A DNA stretch of 64,000 bases from Geosiphon pyriformis. Its lineage: Eukaryota; Glomeromycota; Glomeromycetes; Archaeosporales; Geosiphonaceae. The notes below the pieces were generated by a model, which was given only the letters and a program-made list of their open reading frames with translations, searched no databases and was not told where the DNA came from. Of the stretch, positions 45,301 through 54,715 are shown in pieces. The position numbers were made by a program, and so were the translations under genes. Each line of letters opens with the position of its first letter. Position 1 is the first letter of the stretch. Location of the stretch: the NCBI GenBank assembly GCA_016748015.1, contig JAAOMT010000599.1, positions 458,589 through 522,588 of the forward strand. Reading direction: 5' to 3'.

Positions 45301-46153
45301 AAGAAAATTGTTAGTTTTTTGGCCAATAAAATTTTTTCCAAATTTTGAAACCAAAATTTTGATAGCATTTTTACTAAAGTTTTATTTTGCTTTTACAAGT
45401 TGGAAATTTTAATATCTAAGATTATTTAGACTTTATATTTGGACTTTAATTATAAGTTAGATAACTTAATTGCTTATTGATTATTATTTAACAGCTTATG
45501 TACATATTATGTTTAAGATTTTTTGGTATTAGATGCTAATTTTAATACAGTTAGATCTAAGTTAACTAAAGTTTAAAAGATATATTATGTATTCAAGTTA
45601 ACTAAGTTTTAATAAACTAAAATTGTAAAAATTTATGCTATTATTAATAAAAAAAATAAAGAGTTTTAAGATTAATAAAAGCAATATTATCAAAAATGTT
45701 TTAAAGTAGATTATTTAGTAAATAATAAAAATTTGGTATTAGAGTCTAAAAAAATTAAATCTTAAGTAAATTTAATTATAAAAAAATAAATAAGAAAACA
45801 TAAAATATTAAAAAATGTTTTGAATATTTTGTATTAGCAATACTTATTTTTGGCTTATGTAGTTAATAATGTTTTTTTTGTAATTATAAATAAAATTGGT
45901 CTTAATAAAATATTGAATATTGTATTAAAATTAGTAAATAAAAAAGCTTCTGGTTTTTTGAAATATCTAATAAATTTTAGAAATCTTGTAATTTTTTAAT
46001 TCTGAATTTTTTATTAAATTTTCTTAACAGTTGCTTGACAAGTAAATAAGTTTTTTAGTCTTGAAAAAAAATTTGGGTGTTAATAATTCTTAAATTATAT
46101 GAATAAAAAAAGATTTTAATTAATTTAAGACTTATTGTATTAATTAAAACTGT
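42400..46153 (+). pseudogene. Decayed LINE copy 3, 5' part
   Basis: 42785-43075 still reads FFKQINFDVSNNNKNNVL...LVNILV, the ORF1 block seen in copies 1 and 2. The remainder is A+T with a few relics. The last 25 bases before 46153 (CTTATTGTATTAATTAAAAC) match LINE copy 2 at ~38690 in reverse complement, which places RT here. Start is approximate. Element D is inserted at 46153/54371. Confidence 0.6.
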
Positions 46154-46760
46154 TGTTATGGGATGGTTTTCTTGTTATATTTAATTGCAATCAGTCTTTC
46201 GTGAATTCTTCAATTCTATTTGTGTGATAATGTCACTGTTATACTGAAGGCTTTCTTTTTAATGTTGTAATATAAGTTATTTTTTTCAATTCCTGATTGT
46301 TGTGTGTGTTTATGTACTCCTTTTCAGAGGCTGAACTGAAATCTACCCACTGTTTGGGGTTTTCTCTGAGGCTATCCTTGCAATTGCCTGATGTGTTTCT
46401 CTAATCTAGAAACACAAAATGTTAATGGTCTTTAGCGCTTTCTCTAATTCTTACAATAAAGCTTTTATCAATTAATAATAACGTGAATAATCTTGATCAA
46501 GGATTATTCTTCCAAGGGATTCAGTTGACAAATGATAGTTTCATTCAATAATTAATACAAGTAAATTTCTTAATACTTTGGGTTGTAATAATTCAGTTTT
46601 AAATATTCTTTTTCATTTCTTTTTGATTTAAAAGTTTCTTGGGATATTTAATTTGAAAGTATGATTTAAAGTGGAGTTTGTTGGATAAAATTGGATCTAT
46701 TGCTTGATAAGTTATGATTTTTATTACTTGATTAATTATTTCCCAATATTAAAACTATTG

Positions 46761-46768
46761 TATATATA
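46761..46768 (-). promoter_or_regulatory. TATA-like box of D LTR
   Basis: TATATATA behind the 23-bp array; repeated at 54120-54127. Promoter role inferred from position. Confidence 0.45.
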
Positions 46769-46824
46769 CATGTTTGTAGTTCTATAAGAAAACACATTGT
46801 AATACTTTCTTTTTGATATTTCAA

Positions 46825-46916
46825 CCTGGTGTTTGCTGCTATCACCAGTTGGTGTTGGCTGCTATTGTGAACTGGTGCTTGTCACTATCGCAAGATAGTG
46901 TTTGCTACTATGTTAA
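46825..46916. repeat. 23-bp tandem repeat in D LTR U3
   Basis: Four diverged units of the type GGTGTTTGCTGCTATCACCAG; same array at 54185-54275 in the other LTR. It sits ~95-185 bases from the U3 start. Confidence 0.75.
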
Positions 46917-47011
46917 TCATTACCTTTCTAAGATTATTACTGTGCTATATTATGATTGAATAGTTTGTATTATTTTTATGATTCTTTTTGCTAAATTCTT
47001 AAACCATAACA

Positions 47012-47705
47012 TTATCCCCTCCTTTTACGATTGAGCTCTATTGAAATCAAAGTTAATTTCTTCATTAAATTCTAAGTTACTATAGTGGTTCAATACTATG
47101 TTATTAATTTGTTGTTGTAATTCTTGTGAACATCCATGTTGGCAAATTAAGTCTTCATGTACAAATTGAGCTATGGAAATAGCATCAGCTGTTTTAATAG
47201 CTCTAGTTTCTGGTTATTTGGTGAGATAGTCCATGGCTACTGCAATATAATAGTTGTTTCTTGTTATTATTGGTAAGGGTCCAACTAAATCAATTCTGAT
47301 TCTGTCAAATGGCTGTCCAACTTTTATTGGTCTTAATAATTCTGTTGTTTTTGCTCCTCCTCTTCGTTGGCATGGGTCACAATTTCTTATGTATTGGATT
47401 ATGTCTGAACTCATTTTTGGCCAATAGTAATGGCTAGTTGTACATTGGATGGTTGCTGTTTTTCCAAAGTGGCCTGAATAAATATTTAAGTGCATGTTAA
47501 ATAAGATAGTTTCTTTTTCATTCGTGGTTATAACTCTTAATAGATTATCTGGATTTTGTCGATTCCGGTAATAAAGTATGTGATTTTGGATGAAATAGTG
47601 TTTTGCTAATTTTTGGAGCTTAATTAGCTCTTTTACTGGCATTTCTTTGTCTATTTGTAGTGTTTCCAAGTATTGGCTAAGGTTTTTGTAAAGGTGGTTG
47701 TTCAT
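47012..47705 (-). pseudogene. int: Integrase remnant: zinc finger and start of core (D family)
   Basis: MHLNIYSGHFGK...CDPCQRRGG gives a complete HHCC finger, then RIDLVGPL (first catalytic Asp) and VAMDYLTK. After a TAA the reading PETRAIKTADAISIAQFVHEDLICQHGC continues to ~47130. It then jumps to a short tail ending LEFNEEINFDFNRAQS before the polypurine tract. Compared with copy A, about 1.4 kb is missing: the second Asp, the Glu, the C-terminus and most of the extra ORF. Confidence 0.82.
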
Positions 47706-47734
47706 TGTTGTTGTGGTGGGTGGGTTGGTGATTT

Positions 47735-48136
47735 TTATGTGTGTCTCATTCTTGACAAACAGTCAGCATTAGCATTTTTGGTACCTTCTTTGTATTTGAT
47801 AATATAATTGTATGGTGCTAACATTTGTGACCATCTGGCGTATTTTCCTTTTAGCGCTTTCTTGTTATTTAACCAGACCAGACCTCTATGATCTGTGGTA
47901 ATCTCAAAGGGTTGGTACCATAAATATGTGTCAAAGTGAACACAACTCCAGACTACTGCTAAGCATTCAAGTTTATGTGCTGTGTAGTTTTGTTCTGCTG
48001 TACTGAGACTTTTGCTGGCATAAGCAATTACACATTCTCTTTCATTATCATCTTTTTGTGACAGAATGGCTCCAAGTCCAGTTTCAAAGGCATCTGTGGC
48101 CAAAATGAATTTCTTGTTGAAATTTGGATAGATCAT
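47735..48136 (-). CDS. pol: RNase H domain (D family)
   Basis: 133 open residues. All four acidic positions are visible: LATDAFETGLGAIL, KLECLAVVW, ITTDHRGLVWL and NANADCLSR. It continues in frame from the RT after one stop (TAA near 48195, in a position where a Trp is usual). The best preserved RNase H in the window. Confidence 0.85.
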   Translation of the reverse strand: MIYPNFNKKFILATDAFETGLGAILSQKDDNERECVIAYASKSLSTAEQNYTAHKLECLAVVWSCVHFDTYLWYQPFEITTDHRGLVWLNNKKALKGKYARWSQMLAPYNYIIKYKEGTKNANADCLSRMRHT

Positions 48137-48964
48137 TATTGGTGATTCAATGAGTTTTTGTCTAAGGTACTCAAAAGCTTTTTGTTGTGCTTTAGTTTAT
48201 TCAAACTTCACATTTTTGGATAGTAGGTAATTAAGAGGTTTGGCAATGTTTGAAAAGTTTTTTACAAAGCAGCAGTAGTAAAATGCAAGTCCTAAAAAGC
48301 TTTTAACTTTTGAAACATTTTGAGGTACTAGAAAATTTTTTACTTTGTCTATTTTTGATGGATCTGGTTTTATTCCATCTTTTCCAACTACGTGTCCTAA
48401 AAATGCTAACTCATTTTTCCCAAAGAAACATTTTTCTAGATTTAGTTTAAGTCCAGCATGTCTCAATCTCTCAAAAACTTGTTGTAAATGTTGGAGATGA
48501 TCTGTGAATTTTGACGAGAAAACATTTGTATTATCCAAGTAGACAACAACGGATTGCCACAGGATTCCGGAGTAAATTATGTTCATTAGTCTTTGGAATG
48601 TCATGGGAGCATTTGTTAATCCAAATGGCATTACATTGAACTCATAATTGTCATTTTGTGTTGTGAATGCTGTTTTATGCCTGTCTTTTGGGTCCATTTC
48701 CACTTGCCAGTACCCACTAGTCAAGTCTAGTGTAGAAAACCATTTTGCTCCTCCAAAAACGTCGAAGATTTCGTCAATTAATGGTATTGGGTATAAGTCT
48801 TTGGTTGTTTTGCTGTTTAGTTTGCAATAGTTGATACAAAATCTAATTTTTCCATTCTTTTTCCTTACTAAAACAACTGGTGAGGACCATGGGCTTATTG
48901 ATGATTGTATTATTCCTTTTTCCAACATGCTTTGGACTTCTTCTCTGATAAAATTATGCTCCAT
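48137..48964 (-). CDS. pol: Reverse transcriptase domain (D family)
   Basis: 255 open residues (48197-48964). SPWSSPVVLVRKKNGKIRF is followed by CINYCKLNS (usual DYR changed to NYC), then STLDLTSGYWQVEMD (motif A, Asp present) and [10 protein letters not shown] (motif B). Motif C is VVYLDNTNVFS at 48523-48553. Then LGHVVGKDGIKPDP and LGLAFYYCCFVKNF (usual RR changed to CC). Apart from the YLDN motif and the transition-type replacements the fold is complete. Confidence 0.87.
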
Positions 48965-49313
48965 TGGTGGAATATGGTAAACATGTTGTTTTTCCAGTCT
49001 GGCGTCTCCAGTAGAGATTTGGTGTTAAACCAAGTTGGTTCTTCCAAATTTGCCATTTTGTGAAAATATATCAGAGTATTTTAAAATTAATGCTTTTAAT
49101 TGTTGCTGTTGGTCAGGATCCATTGTTCCAATGTTTAATTTGGCCAATTCTAATGGTTGTTGTCAATTTATTGAAGTGAGTTCACAGTAGAGGGAAATTT
49201 AGAATTTCTTGTGGTGTTACCACATTTTCTAGCTCCATTTCGAGATATCCAATGATGATATCTTCTGGAATATAAACAAGTTCTTCTGTGGTGTTTGCAA
49301 TAGGAATTTTTAT
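48965..49313 (-). pseudogene. Connector between dUTPase and RT (D family)
   Basis: Legible as IPIANTTEELVYIPEDIIIGYLEMELENV near 49300-49215, then broken. The same type of segment follows the dUTPase in A (VIVIPARTIIRYL) and C (ILLNNLEIGVI). Function unknown. Confidence 0.5.
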
Positions 49314-50072
49314 CTATTGAGCTTTATCAGCTGAAATAAAAAGGTTAGTAAGTCTTATGAAAAACTGTTGACAAGTTTCTGGGTAGGGCTCAAATATTAG
49401 GTTTTTTTCTTTAATTGTCCTTTTTATTCTTATTTCTGATTTTCCATATGGTAGGAGCATGATGGACCGCTCATTTTTAATTACTTCGCCTTTTTCCTCT
49501 ATTGTTTCAACAAAATTTGCTTCAATTCTTTTTTCTGTCGATCTGAAACCAAAAGTTCCTCTTGTTGTTTGTGACAATTCCTCATGATTTTCTACTGGCA
49601 TGAATTTCCCAATTTTTACCAATGATAAAAAAATTGCTTGTGCAATCTTTTCCTTAGATTCAATAGTATAAGGCTTTTCTGAATTGTTCTGTAGCAAAAC
49701 CATCAAATTTCCAGTGTATCTGGAGTCAATTACTTCTTCTTGAATGCTTATTCTTTTTTTCGCAAGGCTTGATCACGACGCTATTTGAACTATTATTCCT
49801 GGCAGAATTTTAACCGCTATTTTTAGGTTGATTTTGGTAATGCTTCTGAGTGGTAACATTGTGGATTGGTCTTTCGGATAATGTAGATCAAATCCAGCGT
49901 CAGTTGGATGGGCTCTTTCGGATATTATTCCTAAGTGCCTATTGTCAAAGTATCGGATGTTGGTCACCTGTTCTAGGTCGGTATAGGCTACAAATTTTTC
50001 TGACTCGGGATCGTCAGATAAGTCTTGTTGATTTATTGATTGATTTTGAGACTGCTGATTCTCAATTTCCAT
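49314..50072 (-). pseudogene. dut: dUTPase domain (D family)
   Basis: Motif 1 ERAHPTDAGFDLHYP is canonical. Motif 2 is interrupted: AS*SSLAKK, where the TGA at 49773-49775 replaces the Arg codon expected from copy B. Motif 3 EEVIDSRYTGNL, motif 4 KIAQAIF, motif 5 GFRSTEKR. A C-terminal extension (NERSIMLLPYGKSEIRI) follows to 49314. Except for this single stop the domain is nearly complete. Predicted reaction: dUTP to dUMP and pyrophosphate. Confidence 0.82.
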
Positions 50073-50096
50073 TTTTCTTTCTAAGTTCCTTTTATC

Positions 50097-51398
50097 TTAA
50101 CACTCTTCACAATACTGATTTTGGCATGGGATAAAACAGTTTTCGCAGAGGTAAGTGTTGATTTGGGCAAGGTATTGTTCTTGCTCTTGTCGAGTGAGGC
50201 ATAGTTGTTGGTAGTAGTCCTGGAATTTGTCCACTGGGTCAAACATGTTGTAGCTGGCGACTTTGTTGGCTACTTCGGCTGACTCTTTCCAACGTCGTAT
50301 TTCTTCGGCAGTTCCTCCTCTTACTTTGGCTTGTGTGGTGTTGTACAACTCGTCCTTGTTATGTGGGTAGTGCTGTAGTCTTTTTAATGCTCTGTTGAAC
50401 GCTGCTTCGAACGGCATTTCTTCTCTTACCCAGTCACAGATGAGGATCGTGTATTGGCAAGTTGCATCACATGTTCCTCTTCTGCCTGGTATGTCGTTCC
50501 AGTTGCACTCTCTTGGTAATGGTTCTCCACAAGCGAGGCATGGTTTCTCATCCCATTTTCCGTGTCTTTCTGGGTAACCATATTTTTCTTTGTTACAATA
50601 GTAACAATAATAGTGGGTGGGATTTCTTGGGTCTTTGTTTGGTGCACTGCATGCAGTCATAGACAAGAGTTTCTTCTTGCAAACTGAGCATTCTAGCTTT
50701 GGTCTGCATCGCTGGTGGTTTCTTCGTGAACTTACCTGGTTCCATTCAGATTTTTCTTCACTGGTCCACATTGGTATGGCTGGTAGTTCTGTTCTTTGGT
50801 CATCAGCCCAAGAGAGCTGATAAGTTTTGATGGCTGGTAGTGCTGGATTTTCCTCAAATTCGAAGGTAGGTCTTTGGTTAGCACTGGGTTTTTGGAAGTG
50901 ACCACAAGTGGCTAGAATTTTGGCCTGGTGGCCATTATAATTGATCAGAAGCTCTTGGGTGGTCCAGTCTAGGGTGGTGTTGGCTTTTGTTAGCCAGTCA
51001 TTCCCTACTAACACTTGATATTGTGTAGCATCCATTACTAATACTTTTGTAGGTATTACTATGCCATTAATTTCAAAAGGGAATGAGTCAATTTTGTCAT
51101 AAGGCAGCTTTGTACTTCCATCGGCTGTTATGATTTGGGACATCGTGGCATGATCAACTTTGAAACCCAGTTGATTTATTAGTTGAAGCATTATGATGCT
51201 TTCAGCAGATCCGCTGTTTAAGATAAGTTTGATTGGGGTATTGTTTACAGTGGCTTCTGTATACATAGCAGTGATTGGGCGTTTTTCATTCAATGCTGCT
51301 CCACTGAACATAGCCTCGTTTTCCTCTAATTTAAAAGGAAAAATAGCTGTGAGGCTGCTATCTTCAGTGGCAACTGCTGGTGGTATTGTCTGGCTCAA
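50097..51398 (-). CDS. pro: Aspartic protease fused to cysteine-rich module (D family)
   Basis: 433 open residues. Protease: residues ~40-140, TAMYTEATVNNTPIKLILNSGSAESII, where the catalytic Asp (residue 61) is Asn. Residues 231-433 form the cysteine-rich module: CRPKLECSVC (231-240), C250, YYCYYC (263-268), CLACGEPLPRECNW (287-300), CDATCQY (310-316), YPHN (344-347), then CENCFIPCQNQYCEEC (418-433). Next comes one TAA and, in the same frame, the dUTPase. This is the most complete version of the module in the window. Confidence 0.75.
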   Translation of the reverse strand: MSQTIPPAVATEDSSLTAIFPFKLEENEAMFSGAALNEKRPITAMYTEATVNNTPIKLILNSGSAESIIMLQLINQLGFKVDHATMSQIITADGSTKLPYDKIDSFPFEINGIVIPTKVLVMDATQYQVLVGNDWLTKANTTLDWTTQELLINYNGHQAKILATCGHFQKPSANQRPTFEFEENPALPAIKTYQLSWADDQRTELPAIPMWTSEEKSEWNQVSSRRNHQRCRPKLECSVCKKKLLSMTACSAPNKDPRNPTHYYCYYCNKEKYGYPERHGKWDEKPCLACGEPLPRECNWNDIPGRRGTCDATCQYTILICDWVREEMPFEAAFNRALKRLQHYPHNKDELYNTTQAKVRGGTAEEIRRWKESAEVANKVASYNMFDPVDKFQDYYQQLCLTRQEQEQYLAQINTYLCENCFIPCQNQYCEEC

Positions 51399-51843
51399 TT
51401 TGTTGGAGGAATTTTTGGTTCTGTTTATGTTTCTATCATTATTATTTCCGATGATCAGATTTTCTGGTATATTAAGGTAAGTTTGTTGATAATTTTGGTA
51501 GTTTGGATTGGTTTGCTAATTGGTTCTGGTGCGGTTTGGATTCCTCTGAACCAACGTGTTCTGGTTCCACATGGGCTGATTTCGGGCCTCGGGACGCCAA
51601 TTCGGGTTGGCTATTATGGGCTGTTGGTAAGCTCCTTGATTTTGATACATGGTGGGATATTGGCGTGGTATTGGCGTGTACTGGTTTCTGGGCATTTGGG
51701 GTGGTGCGTAGTAATTATTTTCATGTGCTTCCTGCATCATTCGCATTCGACATTGACTAATCAAATGTCCTATGCATTTGCAAAAATGGCAGGTGCGCGT
51801 TTCTGTTCTGAATTCCTGGCATGACGAGCAATTATTTCGACTG
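51399..51843 (-). pseudogene. gag: Nucleocapsid CCHC and Pro/Gln/Asn linker (D family)
   Basis: CHFCKCIGHLISQC (CX2CX4HX4C) near 51795-51755, intact. A low-complexity Tyr/Gln/Pro/Asn stretch (51516-51764) leads toward the protease. Confidence 0.7.
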
Positions 51844-52559
51844 TCACTGACTTCTTGGCTGTGTCTTTGGGGTGGGTGGTTGGTATGTATTTCTTCTCGG
51901 ATCCGGGATGAGGTAACTTTCTATTTTTTTAGAGAGTTTCTTCCCTAATTGTGTTATTCTTTTTTCTAATGTTTCTGTCTTATTTTCCTCCATTACCATG
52001 TTAACCATTTGACTATGGTTAGCTTCTTTCTCAGCCGATTCAAGGGCTTTGGTGAGCATAACAGCTTCTGATAAAGAATTAAAGTGGGCAGAGCGTACTC
52101 TTCCTAAAATGCTGCTTTTTAATCTTCTAATAAACTGATTTAAAATCTAAGAATCAGTGTAGTATCCTTGTTCAATCGCTTCAATCTAATGGTGAATTCG
52201 ATTGAATTGAGCAAGGTATTGGGTGACAGTTTCACTGGTATTTTGCTTGATAATATTGAATTTGTTCTGTAGTTGGATTACAGCATTTGGGTTGCTAAAA
52301 TACTCCAGGAGTGCATTTTTAAATTCGGTAAAGCTCATGAGTTTTGTTTTCAGGCTTTAATACCACAAGTCGGCTGTGTCTTTCAGGAAGAAAGATAATG
52401 TTTGAATTGCTCTTTGGTCATTCCAGTTATTTGTCTGGATGGCTTTTTGTGCTTTTCTGAGCCATGTGTGCACATCCATTTCTTCTTCCTCTTCTGAGAA
52501 ATCTGTTAATCTTGTAATGTATGATGTGGTTATTTTGTTGCCATTTTCTACTGGTGGGC
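51844..52559 (-). pseudogene. gag: Gag capsid region (D family)
   Basis: MDVHTWLRKAQKAIQTNNWNDQRAIQ near 52480, then LSFFLKDTADLWY, FKNALLEYF, ILNQFIRRLKSS and LESAEKEANHSQMVNMVMEEN. It is collinear with the capsids of A, B and C. Stops near 52362, 52189 and 52150 sit where relatives have Gln or Trp. Confidence 0.72.
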
Positions 52560-53411
52560 TTATTGGTCTAAGAGAAGGTGGGATGATATTTTCTTGAGCG
52601 TTCCTAAAGTGGCTTCTCTTATATCCGGCTCTTCCTCTTGATCATGAGTTTCTTGGTTTCTGGACTGGCTGCTTATTCCAGTGACTGGCCTTGTGATTGT
52701 TTTTTCGCTGGTCTCTTTTTCGGATTCCAATTCAGACTCCTCTTTACGGTTTTCAAACCCCATTCTAAATTTTGGCTGAAAAAGAGAGTTTTGGAATAGT
52801 GATAAATATTCTCCTGTAATTGGTATGTCTCCCCAGTTACGTTGTTTAATTTTATCAGTATAACTAGGAGTTCTTGGCATTTGTGGAGTTGATGTTGATA
52901 ATGATGCAGCTTCTAATGGAATTTGTATCTTATTTTCTGGTGAAAAATGGTATGATTTATCTTCTGGTGAATAAATACATTGTTTTTTTATTGATTGAGT
53001 GACAGTTTTCTTTGGTGTTTGAGCTGGTGTTCCTAGTTTTTGCTGGTTACTTTCCTGATTAGTTTCTAAATTTTCTTTGGTTTTGTTGGCACGTTCTCTA
53101 GTGTTTCCTGTGGATATTAGAAAATTTTCGTTGGCGTATTGCTCAATTTCTTGATGGATTTTGACAATAGTTGCGGCTATTACTGCTACTTTTTTTGTAG
53201 TGTATTGTGATAATTCTCTATATAATCCAAGTTTTGTGTCATGTGGTTCTTCTTCTTTTCCTATATGATAATTTATTCTGGCATTGATATAATAAGTGAG
53301 GGCAGATTCTGCTGGACAACACTCTTCTGGTAATCCAAGATCACTTTGATTTTGTGTGTAAATAGCACGGCAGAATTCAAGAACAGTATGATTAGGGGTT
53401 TTTGTCGCCAC
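52560..53411 (-). CDS. gag: N-terminal Gag domain and linker (D family)
   Basis: 283 open residues. HTVLEFCRAIYTQNQSDLGLP and YYINARINYHIGKEE, then IVKIHQEIEQYANENFLIS, parallel the first domains of B and C. A Lys/Glu/Ser/Thr-rich linker ends KETSEKTITRPVTG...EEEPDIREATLG. It is close behind the primer-binding site and probably begins the Gag-Pol polyprotein. No named family. Confidence 0.65.
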   Translation of the reverse strand: MATKTPNHTVLEFCRAIYTQNQSDLGLPEECCPAESALTYYINARINYHIGKEEEPHDTKLGLYRELSQYTTKKVAVIAATIVKIHQEIEQYANENFLISTGNTRERANKTKENLETNQESNQQKLGTPAQTPKKTVTQSIKKQCIYSPEDKSYHFSPENKIQIPLEAASLSTSTPQMPRTPSYTDKIKQRNWGDIPITGEYLSLFQNSLFQPKFRMGFENRKEESELESEKETSEKTITRPVTGISSQSRNQETHDQEEEPDIREATLGTLKKISSHLLLDQ

Positions 53412-53475
53412 TTTTGTCTCTTCCTTTTTAGCAATGAATTATTACTAATTATTATTTCCTTTTTGATTTTCTTTT

Positions 53476-53491
53476 CTTATAGGGTTCACCA
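53476..53491 (-). other. Primer-binding site, D element
   Basis: TGGTGAACCCTATAAG on the minus strand, two bases inside the LTR. It differs from TGGTGCTCYC of B, C and E, implying another tRNA primer. Confidence 0.65.
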
Positions 53492-53493
53492 AA

Positions 53494-54370
53494 TGTTATG
53501 GAATGGTTTTCTTGTTATATTTAATTGCTGATATCCCGTTTTAATTGCAATCAGTCTTTCGTGAGTTCCTCAATTCTATTTGTGTGATAATGTTACTGTT
53601 ATACTAAAGGCTTTCTTTTTAATGTTGTGATGTAAGTTATTTTTTCAATTCCTGATTGTTGTGTGTGTTTATGTACTCCTTTTCAGAGGCTAAACTGAAA
53701 TCTACCCACTGTCTGGAGTCTTCTCTGAGGCTATCCTTGCAATTGCCTGATGTGTTTCTCTAATCTAGAAACACAGAATGTTAATGGCCTTTAATGCTTT
53801 CTCTAATTCTTACAATAAAGCTTTTATTAATTAGTAACAACGTGAATAATCTTGATCAAAGATTATTCTTCCAAGAGATTCAGTTGACAAATGATAGTTT
53901 CATTCAATAATTAATACAAGTAAGTTTCTTAATACTTTGGGTTGTGATAATTCAGTTTTAAATATTCTTTTTCATTTCTTTTTGATTTAAAAGTTTCTTG
54001 GGATATTTAATTTGAAAGTATGATTTAAAGTGGAGTTTGTTGGATAAAATTGGATCTATTGCTTGATAAGTTATGATTTTTATTACTTGATTGATTATTT
54101 CCTAATATTAAAACTACTGTATATATACATGTTTGTAGTTCTATGAGAAAACACATTGTAATACTTTCTTTTTGATATTTCAACCTGGTGTTTGCTGCTA
54201 TCACCAGTTGGTATTGGCTGCTATTGTGAACTGGTGCTTGTCACTATCATGAGATGGTGTTTGCTACTATGTTAATCATTACCTTTCTAAGATTATTACT
54301 GTGCTATATTATGATTGAATAGTTTGTATTATTTTTATAATTCTTTTTGCTAAATTCTTAAACCATAATA
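53494..54370 (-). repeat. D-family 5' LTR (877 bp)
   Basis: Pairs with 46154-47011. It is longer because of ~20 extra bases near 53528-53548, flanked by TTAATTG on both sides. The terminal CA is mutated to TA (…CCATAATA). Other differences are few. Confidence 0.9.
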
Positions 54371-54715
54371 CTGCTTAGAAAATTCTTTTTAAAATTTTGG
54401 CAAACAGAATTTTTTCAACTTGTAATAAACATAATGTTTTTTATAAGAACAATTTTTTAGTTTTAAAAAGAACAATTATGTGATTTTCAATTTTTGTTAT
54501 TAGTTTAGTAATAAAAAATGCTTTTAAAAAAATTGTAAACTTTAATTGGTATTATAGAATATACATAAAGCATATAATTCAATAGACTAAATGTATTTAA
54601 AAAACAATTTAATTTAAGTTAAAATATATAACAAATTTGTTAAGTTTTTTAGTAATATTTACAATAATCAAGTTAATTGAATTATAATGAATTTAACTTA
54701 ACAAATAATTATTAT
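54371..54715 (+). pseudogene. Decayed LINE copy 3, middle part (RT)
   Basis: CTGCTTAGAAAATTCTTTTT continues the LINE alignment that stops at 46153 (matches copy 2 ~38640-38680 reversed). Strong decay; no usable frame. Confidence 0.6.

Larger units (their letters stand above)
46154..47011 (-). repeat. D-family 3' LTR (858 bp)
   Basis: TGTTATGGGATGG...CCATAACA; near-identical to 53494-54370. Contains a 23-bp tandem array (46825-46916) and TATATATA at 46761. Confidence 0.9.
46154..54370 (-). mobile_element. D-family Ty3/Gypsy element, two LTRs, integrase deleted
   Basis: 8.2 kb. Flanks read CTGT (46150-46153) and CTGC (54371-54374), a 4-bp duplication with one transition. Joining the flanks gives continuous LINE sequence, so this is a clean insertion. 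Order: LTR, primer-binding site, gag N-domain, capsid, CCHC, protease, cysteine-rich module, dUTPase, RT, RNase H, integrase remnant, LTR. Most of integrase and most of the extra ORF are missing, so the copy would depend on others. GC is well above its surroundings. Confidence 0.88.

Noticed and set aside
48197-48964. Complete, active RT gene in D
   Set aside because: The frame is open, but YLDN, DYR to NYC, RR to CC and the stop before RNase H speak against activity.
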